Origin: Diacronema lutheri | Taxonomy: Eukaryota > Haptophyta > Pavlovophyceae > Pavlovales > Pavlovaceae | DNA length: 64,000 nucleotides | Assembly (NCBI GenBank): GCA_019448385.1 | Contig: JAGTXO010000006.1 | Coordinates: 620,001 to 684,000 of the forward strand | Direction of reading: 5' to 3' | Shown: positions 42,701-49,813 of the stretch, one piece after another | How the letters are laid out: every line of letters begins with the position of its first letter | Position numbering within the stretch: the stretch's first letter is position 1 | Position numbers and translations under genes: made by a program | Notes under the pieces: generated by a model | The model's database searches: none | What the model was told of the DNA's origin: nothing | The model's input: only the letters and a program-made list of their open reading frames with translations

Positions 42701-45306
42701 CACGGGCAAATGCGCGCCAGGTCGACGGCAAACTGCTCGGCAAGCCACAGCGACGCCTCGATGCCGCCAATCAGCAGGTCGATCGTCTGCAGCGTATGCG
42801 CGCGCCGGTTGCGCATCGCCGAGAGCAGCAGCGCGGCGAGCGCGTCCGCGCTGCGCGCGTTCCGACCGTCACGCCGAGCCCAGTCTGCGTCGATAGCGCG
42901 GATCGTCTGTGGGATCTCGCCGAGGTCGCGCTTGACGGGGTCGGCGGTCGGCTCGGTGCGCGCGGTCACTGCAGGCACGGGTACGTGCATCGTCGCCAGC
43001 TCGGCGCTCGTGTACTCGCGAAAGTCGGTGAGCGAGTAGGCGCGCATCTCGATGCCGTTCTCCAAGTCGAGCGAATCGTCATCCGGCGCGCCCGGCGCTT
43101 CGCCGTGCGCTCGCGAGCTCAAGCGCCTCGCGCCGGCCTCGGCGTGCGCCGACGGCGGCGTCGCGCCGTCGGTCGTCGAGAACGGCCGTGCGCTTGGCGC
43201 GCCGACCGAGCCCGAGCCGACGTACGTCGTCATCTGCCCGCCGCAGTGCTCGGGCGCGCGCACCGAGGCCGCCCGGTCACTCTGCGAGTCGCACGTGCTG
43301 CGCATTGGCCCGCCCGCAGCGCCTGCTGCCAAGCTGTCCTCAATTGCATCCGAATCGGAGCGCTGGGGCTCAGCCGCACCGTGCGCGCTCACGCCAGAGT
43401 TCACGGGGAAGAGGCTGCGCGCGCTCGGCGGTGTGCCGCCGTTTGGCGCGTCGAGGCTGCCGCGCGAGTGAGGCGCGTGCAGCGCATCGTCGCACTGGGT
43501 GGCGGTGAGTGCGCCACCAAGGTCAGGCGAGCCGCCGCCGCCGCGCTCATGCGCCGTAAAGCGGCGCCCGGCGAGTGCCGCTCGCGGGCCGAGCCGCACG
43601 AGCGTGCCCGCGACATCGAGGTCAAACCGCGAGCGCAAGGGCGCACCAGCTTGGTCAACGGCCACCTGGATGGCCGCCATCTCCGAGCCGTAGAGCACGA
43701 GCGGTTTGCCGATCGTGAACGCGACGCTCATTGGCTGCTCCTGCGAGGCGATGATCACCACGAGCCGCTCAATCGTGCAGTGCACCTGCAGGCCGAGCGA
43801 GCCGTGCGCGCGGTGCACCACCTCACCGACCGCGTCGTACCTGAGTCGACGGGTGGTGTAGCGGGGTGGCGGGGGGGGGGGGGGGGGGGGGGGGAGGGAG
43901 AGAGGGGGGGCGTTTGGGCAATCAACATTCCGTGAAAGGCGCGGCCGCCGGACGAGCGCGCGCGAGCGCGCGATGCGTCGCGGCGTGCGGCGCCACACAA
44001 GTCCGCAAATAGGAAGCCGCGGACTGCGTGGTGCACGAAGCCTTTGATCAAATCGGGTGTCCAATGCTCCGCGCCGGCGCCGAGGTGCTCGCGTGCCGAT
44101 GCGGGCGCGAGCAGCTGGCACAGGCGCGCTTTGAAGGCCTCTGCCGCCGCATGATCGATCTTGTACCGCCCTGCGTCCTCGCCCGCGAGCGGTTGAATGA
44201 TCGACCGCATGGAACGTGTCCACTCGGGCTGCACAAAGGCCGCCCACTTGCCGTTCCACACGTCGGCGTGCGGCACGGCGCTCGGCGCGTCGGCCCTCAG
44301 TTCGCCACCGTGCACGGCATCCGCGAGGCTTGTGCAAGCAACGCGGAGCCAGGCGAGACGCAGCGCCGGGCCCCATCGGCCCTGCACGCGCATGAGCTGC
44401 ACGAGGCCGGCTACCTTGGGCGAGTCGCCCTTCGTCGAGTTTGGCACGTCGGGCAGCACCTTGTTGAGCCAGACGCCGATCTCGTCCACGACCGACACAC
44501 GCGAGTAGCAATCGAACGCCTGGCGTGGCAAACACAGAGGCGCATGGCGGGGCCATCGACCGGTCAGCCCGCGCGCGCGCCGCGTCGAGCGGCGCAAGGC
44601 GCGCCACGTCGGAGAAGTGGACCGCAGCGCAACGGAGCACTGCGGCCGCACGCTCACCTCGAAATCGCCGTTGTGCGTGAGGTGCAGTGTAAAGTTGGTG
44701 AGCTGCTCCACCATTTGGCCCTGAGCTTCGTCCCACCACCACACGCGCTCGCGCTCGTTGCGCGCGCGCGCCGCGTCCTCCGCGTAGCCGCTCTTTGACC
44801 AGTCGTGCGGGTGCAACTCGGGAAGCTTGTTGAGGGAGCCAGTTGCGAAGCGCGTGTGGCCGATGACGGTGACGCCGGTGCTTGTCTTGTCGTTGCCCAT
44901 GAACACCTTGTTGAGCAACGCCGTCCTCATGTCTTCGGCGAGGTCGCTCCTCCTGCAGGGGCGCGCGCGCGCCGCGCGCTATGTGAGAGGACGCGGCGCG
45001 AAGCGTGCGCGCACGAACACCGTGCTGCGCGCGCGCGTTGCTACGCGCGCACTTGCGCCCAATGATGCGCACGCGATGCGGAGTTGGCTCGATCAGTTCC
45101 TTGAGCGGGTGCGCGAGCGACGAGAAACCGCCGGCCTGCCCGCCGCGAATCGACGTTGCCGCGACCATCTCACGGAGGATCTCGTCGGGCGGGAGGGTCG
45201 GGGACTGGTCGTGTGCCGCGAGCTCTCCCTCGGAGAGCACGACCTGGACCACCAACTTGCCTGTCTTGGGGTTGTGCACGAGGAGGAGGCCGAGGTTGCC
45301 GCACAT
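39724..45306 (-). CDS. Class II glutamine amidotransferase-SIS protein with membrane segments (1,728 aa), 4 exons
   Basis: Exons are 45306-45053, 44952-44658, 44519-43999 and 43840-39724; introns of 100, 138 and 158 bp have consistent phases. The N-terminus MCGNLGLLLVHNP places the Ntn nucleophile Cys directly after Met. GHTRFATGS and LTHNGDFEAFDCY (restored by splicing out intron 2) are the substrate-loop motifs of class II glutaminases, and DAVGEVVHRAHGSLGLQV ends the domain (about residues 1-430). After a Ser-rich linker, a SIS sugar-binding domain follows (LLIGGIEASLWLAEQF, ILLVSHSGQTFPALRATEYL; about 705-850). Two hydrophobic stretches follow (LIATGAYVLLSVTLGAPIVW; LAPVLVGFAVRAADATLFVY; about 1170-1260), then a second nucleotide/sugar-like fold (HRSVVIVDTRTNHRLLEAF). 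The order recalls glucosamine-6-phosphate synthase, but size, linkers and membrane segments do not fit that enzyme. I infer a membrane-associated GFAT relative of unknown product. Confidence 0.86.
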   Translation of the reverse strand: MCGNLGLLLVHNPKTGKLVVQVVLSEGELAAHDQSPTLPPDEILREMVAATSIRGGQAGGFSSLAHPLKELIEPTPHRVRIIGRKCARSNARAQHGVRARTLRAASSHIARGARAPLQEERPRRRHEDGVAQQGVHGQRQDKHRRHRHRPHALRNWLPQQASRVAPARLVKERLRGGRGARAQRARARVVVGRSSGPNGGAAHQLYTAPHAQRRFRGERAAAVLRCAAVHFSDVARLAPLDAARARADRSMAPPCASVFATPGVRLLLACVGRGRDRRLAQQGAARRAKLDEGRLAQGSRPRAAHARAGPMGPGAASRLAPRCLHKPRGCRARWRTEGRRAERRAARRRVERQVGGLCAARVDTFHAVDHSTARGRGRRAVQDRSCGGRGLQSAPVPAARARIGTRAPRRRRGALDTRFDQRLRAPRSPRLPICGLVWRRTPRRIARSRALVRRPRLSRNVDCPNAPPLSLPPPPPPPPPPRYTTRRLRYDAVGEVVHRAHGSLGLQVHCTIERLVVIIASQEQPMSVAFTIGKPLVLYGSEMAAIQVAVDQAGAPLRSRFDLDVAGTLVRLGPRAALAGRRFTAHERGGGGSPDLGGALTATQCDDALHAPHSRGSLDAPNGGTPPSARSLFPVNSGVSAHGAAEPQRSDSDAIEDSLAAGAAGGPMRSTCDSQSDRAASVRAPEHCGGQMTTYVGSGSVGAPSARPFSTTDGATPPSAHAEAGARRLSSRAHGEAPGAPDDDSLDLENGIEMRAYSLTDFREYTSAELATMHVPVPAVTARTEPTADPVKRDLGEIPQTIRAIDADWARRDGRNARSADALAALLLSAMRNRRAHTLQTIDLLIGGIEASLWLAEQFAVDLARICPWLTVRCVSANKLLGVLTATSNRVHFSGEERITPEQVADAAILLVSHSGQTFPALRATEYLERLVGNRIWLVTATDSSQMELALSRAEREERVLITGAGYRPAEPSSLAVAAMHHTFTHLLLHVAEFVHSHTPDDDHLHMPWELEAAAKAKARDARRSSLALRQSIEAEQAAAIAVTPFVATGPNAAATAPAPPLAVEPPHVPTLRPNTTREAATAALSAVPDMLRRSIPPLPRMTPLVPTAVPAESAPPMLLMHAIRLPDAVGKDDALSRPQLGAAMSPHGFSPSAVVDGSRTLSPHARFAGGNASIQASSKPSPRNRSIGQHKREVPASELALIARAHSQAELRNKPLLNLTDHCIDDLHSMLRTSLVPNLEDIVGVHSGAAAAPPGGAHDALVRPPKPARRGVLGAVSRAPRPSARAPVSVHDALRQQGKRWGRHVAESWLMLIATGAYVLLSVTLGAPIVWLLVNAALRAAGQGAFARAMGWSLFEPASGGALAPVLVGFAVRAADATLFVYCGKLFTWALRLADGRPLWARHGHRSVVIVDTRTNHRLLEAFASKLFAQAYSFNGVTVHGAEGVDDFVHLFTHRVARGGLIAMGRPDGRLCSLAKTESALLLAGKQAFYVQNADYPQYLDSGNGPEVVSIGHNPFCPPAFAAHVVLPSFRRKLFVDEIVFERVTLSAGRVAPSLILRAIVGRYGQVMRTSPRMLMFHAAAAAARGTGLRVPSADGRTGAAADGREPEPRPPKVGAIGGGNGGLLTAPPSGGTPARLAPGASQEGRGARRGVVEHAAVYAQHRTRSSRALSSSSAGGGGAADVRKVAPSGVVGRAQAQYKGSPYGSHLIRPETADAAPAAQSLDGLLRQRSLKQRARAMDKIPDDPNVIVGYLAKLDTDVQEVNDRHLTLQHFHESRIASLERYVSFCVMFHAMAEANHKPPLRRAWNVGKSQSNLRVATTAAPVPGSDALGAARDLDAAVAASVRQVGNVIRGFTAHF
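43870..43900 (+). repeat. Poly-G run in GATase-SIS intron 3
   Basis: A G run of about 25 nt followed by GGGAGGGAGAGAGGG. On the transcript strand it is a polypyrimidine tract just before the acceptor. Confidence 0.85.
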
Positions 45307-45355
45307 CTCTTGGGGGGCTTGGGAGCGCTGAATCAGACGACGTCTCCAGCGGTCG

Positions 45356-45416
45356 AAATTTTTCAGTGTTAGGCGTTTGGCTAAGATTTAGCCAAACGCC
45401 TAACACTGAAAAATTT
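45356..45416. repeat. Perfect 29-bp inverted repeat with 3-nt loop
   Basis: The left arm starts AAATTTTTCAGTGTTAGGCG and ends GGCTAA. The loop is GAT, and the right arm (45388-45416) is the exact complement. It looks like a small MITE-type or foldback element, or a cruciform site, in the AT-rich island. The motif GGCGTTTGGC appears on the left arm and a related GGCGTTCGTGTTGGCC follows at 45423. Confidence 0.93.
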
Positions 45417-45713
45417 GGCTCAGGCGTTCGTGTTGGCCAAACACCAAACAGTATTTAATTTTAAACGGCGGACTCCGTTCTCCTTTAGTGAAACCGTATG
45501 AAGCACAGCTTTTGTGAACCGTCAGACGTTCGTCATTGCGGCCTTCAAAAGACATACGCCTCGACAGGGGTCCAAATGCGAGAAACATGCGACGTCATAT
45601 GCTAATCACTGACCTTTAAAACGCTGGGGCGTGTCTGCGGACCGCCCACCTCAAATATCTAATGACGCTTCGAGGCGCGAATCGCGACGATTGAGCGAGC
45701 GCAGCGTAGTTCC

Positions 45714-45736
45714 GAAGTCAGGGCGATGACCCTGTG
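45714..45736 (+). repeat. 23-bp sequence shared with the transposon (18443-18465)
   Basis: GAAGTCAGGGCGATGACCCT plus GTG; 22 of 23 bases agree with the copy in the transposon. It lies 172 bp before the TatD start codon. Confidence 0.75.
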
Positions 45737-45907
45737 CACGCCAGCCGCGGTGGCGGCCACGTCTCCGTCCGCGTGTCCCGCCTTCTCCGTGGGGTTGGCT
45801 AGGCGCGTGGGGTTGTCCACCCTTGCCGCATCCTGCCGCGTCCGTGCCGTCCGTGCCGTCCCAGCTGCCGGCGTGCACAGGTCCGAACTCAAAACTTCAC
45901 GTACGCC

Positions 45908-46915
45908 ATGCGCCAGCATGGCGGCGGCCATGTTGGTCCCGCCGCCGCCGGGGCCCGAGCGCAGCCGCGCTCGTCGGCCCCCACAGTGGCGCTCCTTCCC
46001 CTGCTGTTCGACGCGCACTGCCACTTGCAGCTGCCGCACGCCAACCTTGGCAGTGCCGACGAGCTCGTCGCGCGCGCGCGGCGCGCGGGTGTCGGCGGCG
46101 CGGCGGTGTGCAGCACGTCGGGCCGCGACTGGGCGCTGGTCGCCGCGCTCAAGGCGCGCCACCCCGAGTTTGTGCGCGCGCAGTACGGAGTGCACCCGTG
46201 GTGGCTCGATCACGACGACGCGCGCGAGCCGTTCGGCTGGTCGGCCGAGCTGCGGGCCGTCCTCGCGCGCGACCCGACCGCCGGCGTGGGCGAGACCGGG
46301 CTCGACAAGACGCGCCGCAGCCGAGCGTCGCTCGCGGCGCAGCGACTCGTGTGCGCCGAGCACCTGCGCATCGCGCGCGACCTCCGCCGGCCCGTCACGC
46401 TGCACTGCGTGCGTGCCTACGGCTCCCTGCTCGAGCTGATCGGCGACTTTGCGCGCTACGAGTGCGATGCGTCGCGCCCGCTGCCGACGTGCGTGCTGCA
46501 CGGCTTCCGCGGGCCGGCGGACCTTGTGGCGCGCTTTGCGGCGCTCGGCTGCCGCTTCTCGTTTGGCGGCCATCCGCTCGACGACGCTCACCTCCAGCTG
46601 CTCCGCGCCGTGCCGCGCAACCGGCTGCTCCTCGAGACCGACGCGCCCGATCAGCTCCCGCCGGCGCGCGTGCTCGCGCTATGCGGGACGGCCGCCGGCA
46701 CGGGCGTCGATTTGCCCGCGGCTGACGTCGTGGGCGCACCGAGCGACGACGCCGGCTTCGCGAACGAGCCCGCAAACCTGCGCGCCATCGTGCGCTTCGT
46801 CGCGGCGGAGCTTGGATGGGACGCAGCCGAGCTGGCGCGCGACGCGTCGGCCAACGCGCGCGCCGTGTTCTGTGCGCAGGCGGCAGCACATTGCGCGAAT
46901 GCGGGAGACTTATGA
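45908..46915 (+). CDS. TatD-family metal-dependent deoxyribonuclease
   Basis: 335 aa, no intron. The metal ligands of the TatD amidohydrolase fold are all visible: LFDAHCHLQL (H-x-H), GVGETGLD (Glu), VTLHCVRAYG (His), VLHGFRG (His) and LLETDAPD (Asp). The length fits eukaryotic TATDN proteins with a short extra leader. The first 30 residues are Gly/Ala/Arg-rich and unlike the domain; the start at 45908 is simply the first ATG in frame. Known members are 3'-to-5' exonucleases active on DNA, implicated in repair and apoptosis. The loop EPANLRAIVRFVAAELGWD near the end matches the family. It is convergent with the next gene, with overlapping stop codons. Confidence 0.93.
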   Translation: MRQHGGGHVGPAAAGARAQPRSSAPTVALLPLLFDAHCHLQLPHANLGSADELVARARRAGVGGAAVCSTSGRDWALVAALKARHPEFVRAQYGVHPWWLDHDDAREPFGWSAELRAVLARDPTAGVGETGLDKTRRSRASLAAQRLVCAEHLRIARDLRRPVTLHCVRAYGSLLELIGDFARYECDASRPLPTCVLHGFRGPADLVARFAALGCRFSFGGHPLDDAHLQLLRAVPRNRLLLETDAPDQLPPARVLALCGTAAGTGVDLPAADVVGAPSDDAGFANEPANLRAIVRFVAAELGWDAAELARDASANARAVFCAQAAAHCANAGDL

Positions 46916-47603
46916 CGAATCAATTTCATCCACACCTTCCTGGCTCAGGCTGTGAGTGTGACTGTCCGAACGAGAGCGTCGCAATGCGTCGATGAGACAC
47001 GCATGCTCCCTGCACACCCCCAAAAGTTTGCTTATGCGCTGGTGCTGCTGCGCGTTGCATGCGGCGAGGCTCACAAACTCGCTTTCAACGCCAGTGAGAT
47101 GCCGCAAATGGTCGAGCGCGTACTCGCGCAGCGCCTCGAGCTGCTGCTCGCACGCCTCCCCGACGCTGTACAGCTCCGCACGCTCGTCGGCGCGCAAGCC
47201 CGGCGCGTCTGACTGCGTGCCGCCCAACAAGCGCGCGATGCCGTCGCCTCGCGCCGCGCTGGACGGTAGGTCGAGTGCCGCCATCGGCGCCGAGCCGGAG
47301 AGCAAGGCCTGGGTGAGGTGGATCGACGGGCGCGGCGCCGTCCGGCCGGCGACGCGCGCATTGAGCGCACGCGCGCGAGGCTCGGGCGCAGCGCGCGACT
47401 GTTGCGCGCAGGCTCGCGCGTGCGCGCACCGGGTGCGAGGGAGTCCCTTTCGCCACCTCGAGCAACTGCTGGCGCAGGCGCTCGTTCTCGAGCGTGAGCA
47501 GCCTATTCTCGTGCTGCGCCCGGAGCAGGTCGGTGGTCACCTCGCGCGCCACCTGGAATGCCTCCTCAGCGCGCAGCGCTTGGAGCTTCGAGTCGTTTGC
47601 CAT
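46910..47603 (-). CDS. Small coiled-coil protein of unknown function, 2 exons
   Basis: Exon 1 is 47603-47430 and exon 2 is probably 47398-46910 (a 31-bp gap if CAG at 47401-47399 is the acceptor; a second in-frame AG lies 18 bp further on). This gives about 220 aa. Exon 1 is a clean leucine-rich coiled coil (LLRAQHENRLLTLENERLRQ). Exon 2 has a second helical stretch (LYSVGEACEQQLEALREYAL, DHLRHLTGVESEFVSLAAC) and a Ser/His-rich tail. No family is recognised. The very short intron is suspicious; a larger intron using another acceptor or a downstream start for exon 2 is possible. Its last codons overlap the TatD stop by 6 bp. It is head-to-head with the Nudix gene (114 bp between ATGs). Confidence 0.55.
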
Positions 47604-47717
47604 CGCAAGGGCGTTATCCGAGCGCCCCCATGCCGAAGTGCTGTCCGACGTGATGCTGCTGGAGATCTCGCCTCCGCCGACGTTGCGCCGTCCGACGACG
47701 CCCGGCGGCTGCGCACG

Positions 47718-48773
47718 ATGGCCACCGAGGGGCCTTTTTTGGAAATAGGTGGTTGTTTTTTATTCGAGCCGACGGCGCGGTGGACGCGAGCCTACCCGCT
47801 CACGGTCGGTGACGCGGTCGGTCGGAGTGAGCGGATGCTGCTGCCTTTCTCGGCGCTCTCGTCGCTCGCCCTGTTCGTCGCGAGTGATCAGATGGTGCCA
47901 CGCTTCGTCGAGCTCGTCAAGGGTCTTGCGTATGGCGTGCCTCCGCGCGCCTGCCGCCCGTTTGTCGTCGGCGGGCAGTCGCTCGGCATGATGTTGCAGA
48001 ACAGCGCGAACGAGCTGCGTCGCTTCCCAAATACGTTCCGCGTGACGGACGACGAAGTGCGGCTCATCGCGGGCGGCGACTCGGTGGAAATGCGGTCCGA
48101 GGCGGTGATGCGCACGCTCGAGGCGCTGCGCGACGACGGACGCATCGATATGCTGCGCGGCTGGCGCTCGGAGACGTGGCCGATGAAGCGCAGCTTCTAC
48201 GCGCCGCCCGAGGTGCTCGTCGAGCGCGCGGCCATTCCGATGTTCGGCGTGCCCGCCTTTGGCTGTTTCGTCAACGGACTCGTGGGCGCGTCGCACATTT
48301 GGGTCGGCCGGCGCTCGCGCACGAAGGCGACGTACGCGGGGAAGCTCGACCTGATCGCCGCGGGCGGGTTGTCGCACGGCGAGCTGCCGTCGGAGAACGT
48401 GCTCAAGGAGTGCGAGGAGGAGGCGTCGATCCCGCGGCAGCTCGCTCAGCAGGCGCGCTCCGCCGGCCTCGTCAGCTACACGGCCCTCGACGAGACCGGG
48501 TGGGGTATCAAGCGTGACACGCTCTTCGTCTATGACCTGCATCTGCCACCGCCCGACCAGTTCCGGCCGGCGCCGGGCGACGACGAGGTCGAGAGCTTTG
48601 AGCTGCTCTCGATCAAGGAGGTGATGCGCTCGATCGCCGACACGCCCGACGAGTGGAAGCCTAACGTCGCGCTCGTCCTCATCGACTTGTGTGTCCGGCT
48701 CGGGCACATCTCGCCGGACCGCGAGGGCTACCTCGAGCTCGTCCACTCGCTGCGCACCTTTTGTGGGCGGTGA
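47718..48773 (+). CDS. DUF4743-Nudix hydrolase (Nudix20/24-like)
   Basis: 351 aa, no intron. The N-terminal half has the DUF4743 pattern (RPFVVGGQSLGMMLQNSANE, LRRFPNTFRV), which precedes Nudix domains in plant NUDT20/24 and in the N-terminus of fungal thiamine pyrophosphokinase Tnr3. The Nudix box runs over residues 215-237: GGLSHGE, then ENVLKECEEEASI, matching G-x5-E-x7-REUxEExGU with K in place of the first R and A in place of the last G. A hydrophobic strand follows (RDTLFVYDLHLP). Tnr3-like enzymes hydrolyse oxidised thiamine diphosphate derivatives, so damaged-thiamine removal is a fair guess. The start at MATEGPFLEIGG fits the conserved region, though the first 50 residues are unusual. 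Confidence 0.88.
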   Translation: MATEGPFLEIGGCFLFEPTARWTRAYPLTVGDAVGRSERMLLPFSALSSLALFVASDQMVPRFVELVKGLAYGVPPRACRPFVVGGQSLGMMLQNSANELRRFPNTFRVTDDEVRLIAGGDSVEMRSEAVMRTLEALRDDGRIDMLRGWRSETWPMKRSFYAPPEVLVERAAIPMFGVPAFGCFVNGLVGASHIWVGRRSRTKATYAGKLDLIAAGGLSHGELPSENVLKECEEEASIPRQLAQQARSAGLVSYTALDETGWGIKRDTLFVYDLHLPPPDQFRPAPGDDEVESFELLSIKEVMRSIADTPDEWKPNVALVLIDLCVRLGHISPDREGYLELVHSLRTFCGR

Positions 48774-48899
48774 CTCGCGGTGTGCCGGCGCGCCAGCGTA
48801 GCGCGGAGTCCTGTCAGTTGCGCGCGGCCAGAGGCGTGTAATGGGGAGCGGGAAAGGCAGAAAGGAAAGCGACAGGAATGGAATCCAGGATTGCTCCGT
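48774..48899. other. Convergent 3' spacer
   Basis: 126 bp between the Nudix and DUF726 stops. No feature seen. Confidence 0.5.
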
Positions 48900-49780
48900 T
48901 CAGGTGTGCGGCACGCCCAGCCTGCGCAGCAGGATTGCGCTTGCGGACGCGAGCGCGCGATGGTCGGGCAGCGCGTCGCCCACGTCGACGTTTTCGACGC
49001 TCGCGCAGCGCACGGGCACGCTGCCCGCGGGCGGTGGCGACGCGACGTGCATGAGGCGGTGGTGCGCGCGCAAGAATGAATCGTTCGGCGAGAAGCCGTT
49101 GACGAGCCGGCCCGCGACAGCCGGCCGCACGCGCTCCCACCGCTCGGGCTTGGATGTGACCGCCGCGCCGAGCAGCGCCACGTCGAGCACCGCGTCGAGC
49201 GCGCCCGCGTCCGCGAGGCACTCGAGCGTGTGGAAGACGACGCGCCCACCCAGAGAAAAGCCGACGAGCGTCACTGGCCGCCGGCCGAGCGCGTGGCGCG
49301 AGAGCTGCTCGGCGAGGAGACGTCCGGCCGCCTTGGCCTGCGCGGCGCATGCCGTCCACGTGCTCGGCAGCAGCGCGGGCCCGTGCACGCCAAGCGCGCC
49401 GCCGAGCGCGCCGAGCACGCCGCGCGCGTCGCCGCCGCCGTCGACGGCACGCACACCGCCTCCATGCAACGCGGCCGAAATCTTGCCCACGCCCTCGCCG
49501 CCCCACGACAGCGCCCACACCTCGTGCGCGCCCAGCTCGAGCGCGAGCGCGCGCCATGGCGCGCCCAGCCCGACGGCGTCCGCGTCCGCGCCCGCACGAT
49601 GCGGCGGCGCGAAGCCGGACACCCCAATAACGAGCTCAGCGCCAATGGTGTCCGACATTCGCGCGAGGCGGAAATGGCGGACGCCCTCGCGCGCAAACGA
49701 GAGCGAGTCCAGACGCGCGGCCGCGCCGAGGTGCGCGCGCACGACCATAAGTGTGCCCTCGCCCTCGCCCTCGCCCTCGC

Positions 49781-49813
<33 letters not shown>

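Larger units (their letters stand above)
45307..45907. other. Divergent intergenic region with AT-rich island
   Basis: 601 bp between the divergent GATase-SIS and TatD start codons. 45350-45660 is strikingly AT-rich against the surroundings and contains the perfect hairpin described separately. The remainder is GC-rich. A 62-codon minus-strand frame (45588-45400) has no recognisable product, and I do not call it a gene. Confidence 0.6.

Noticed and set aside
45400-45588. 62-codon minus-strand frame in the AT-rich island
   Set aside because: It runs into the foldback repeat, has no family features and begins from an arbitrary codon.
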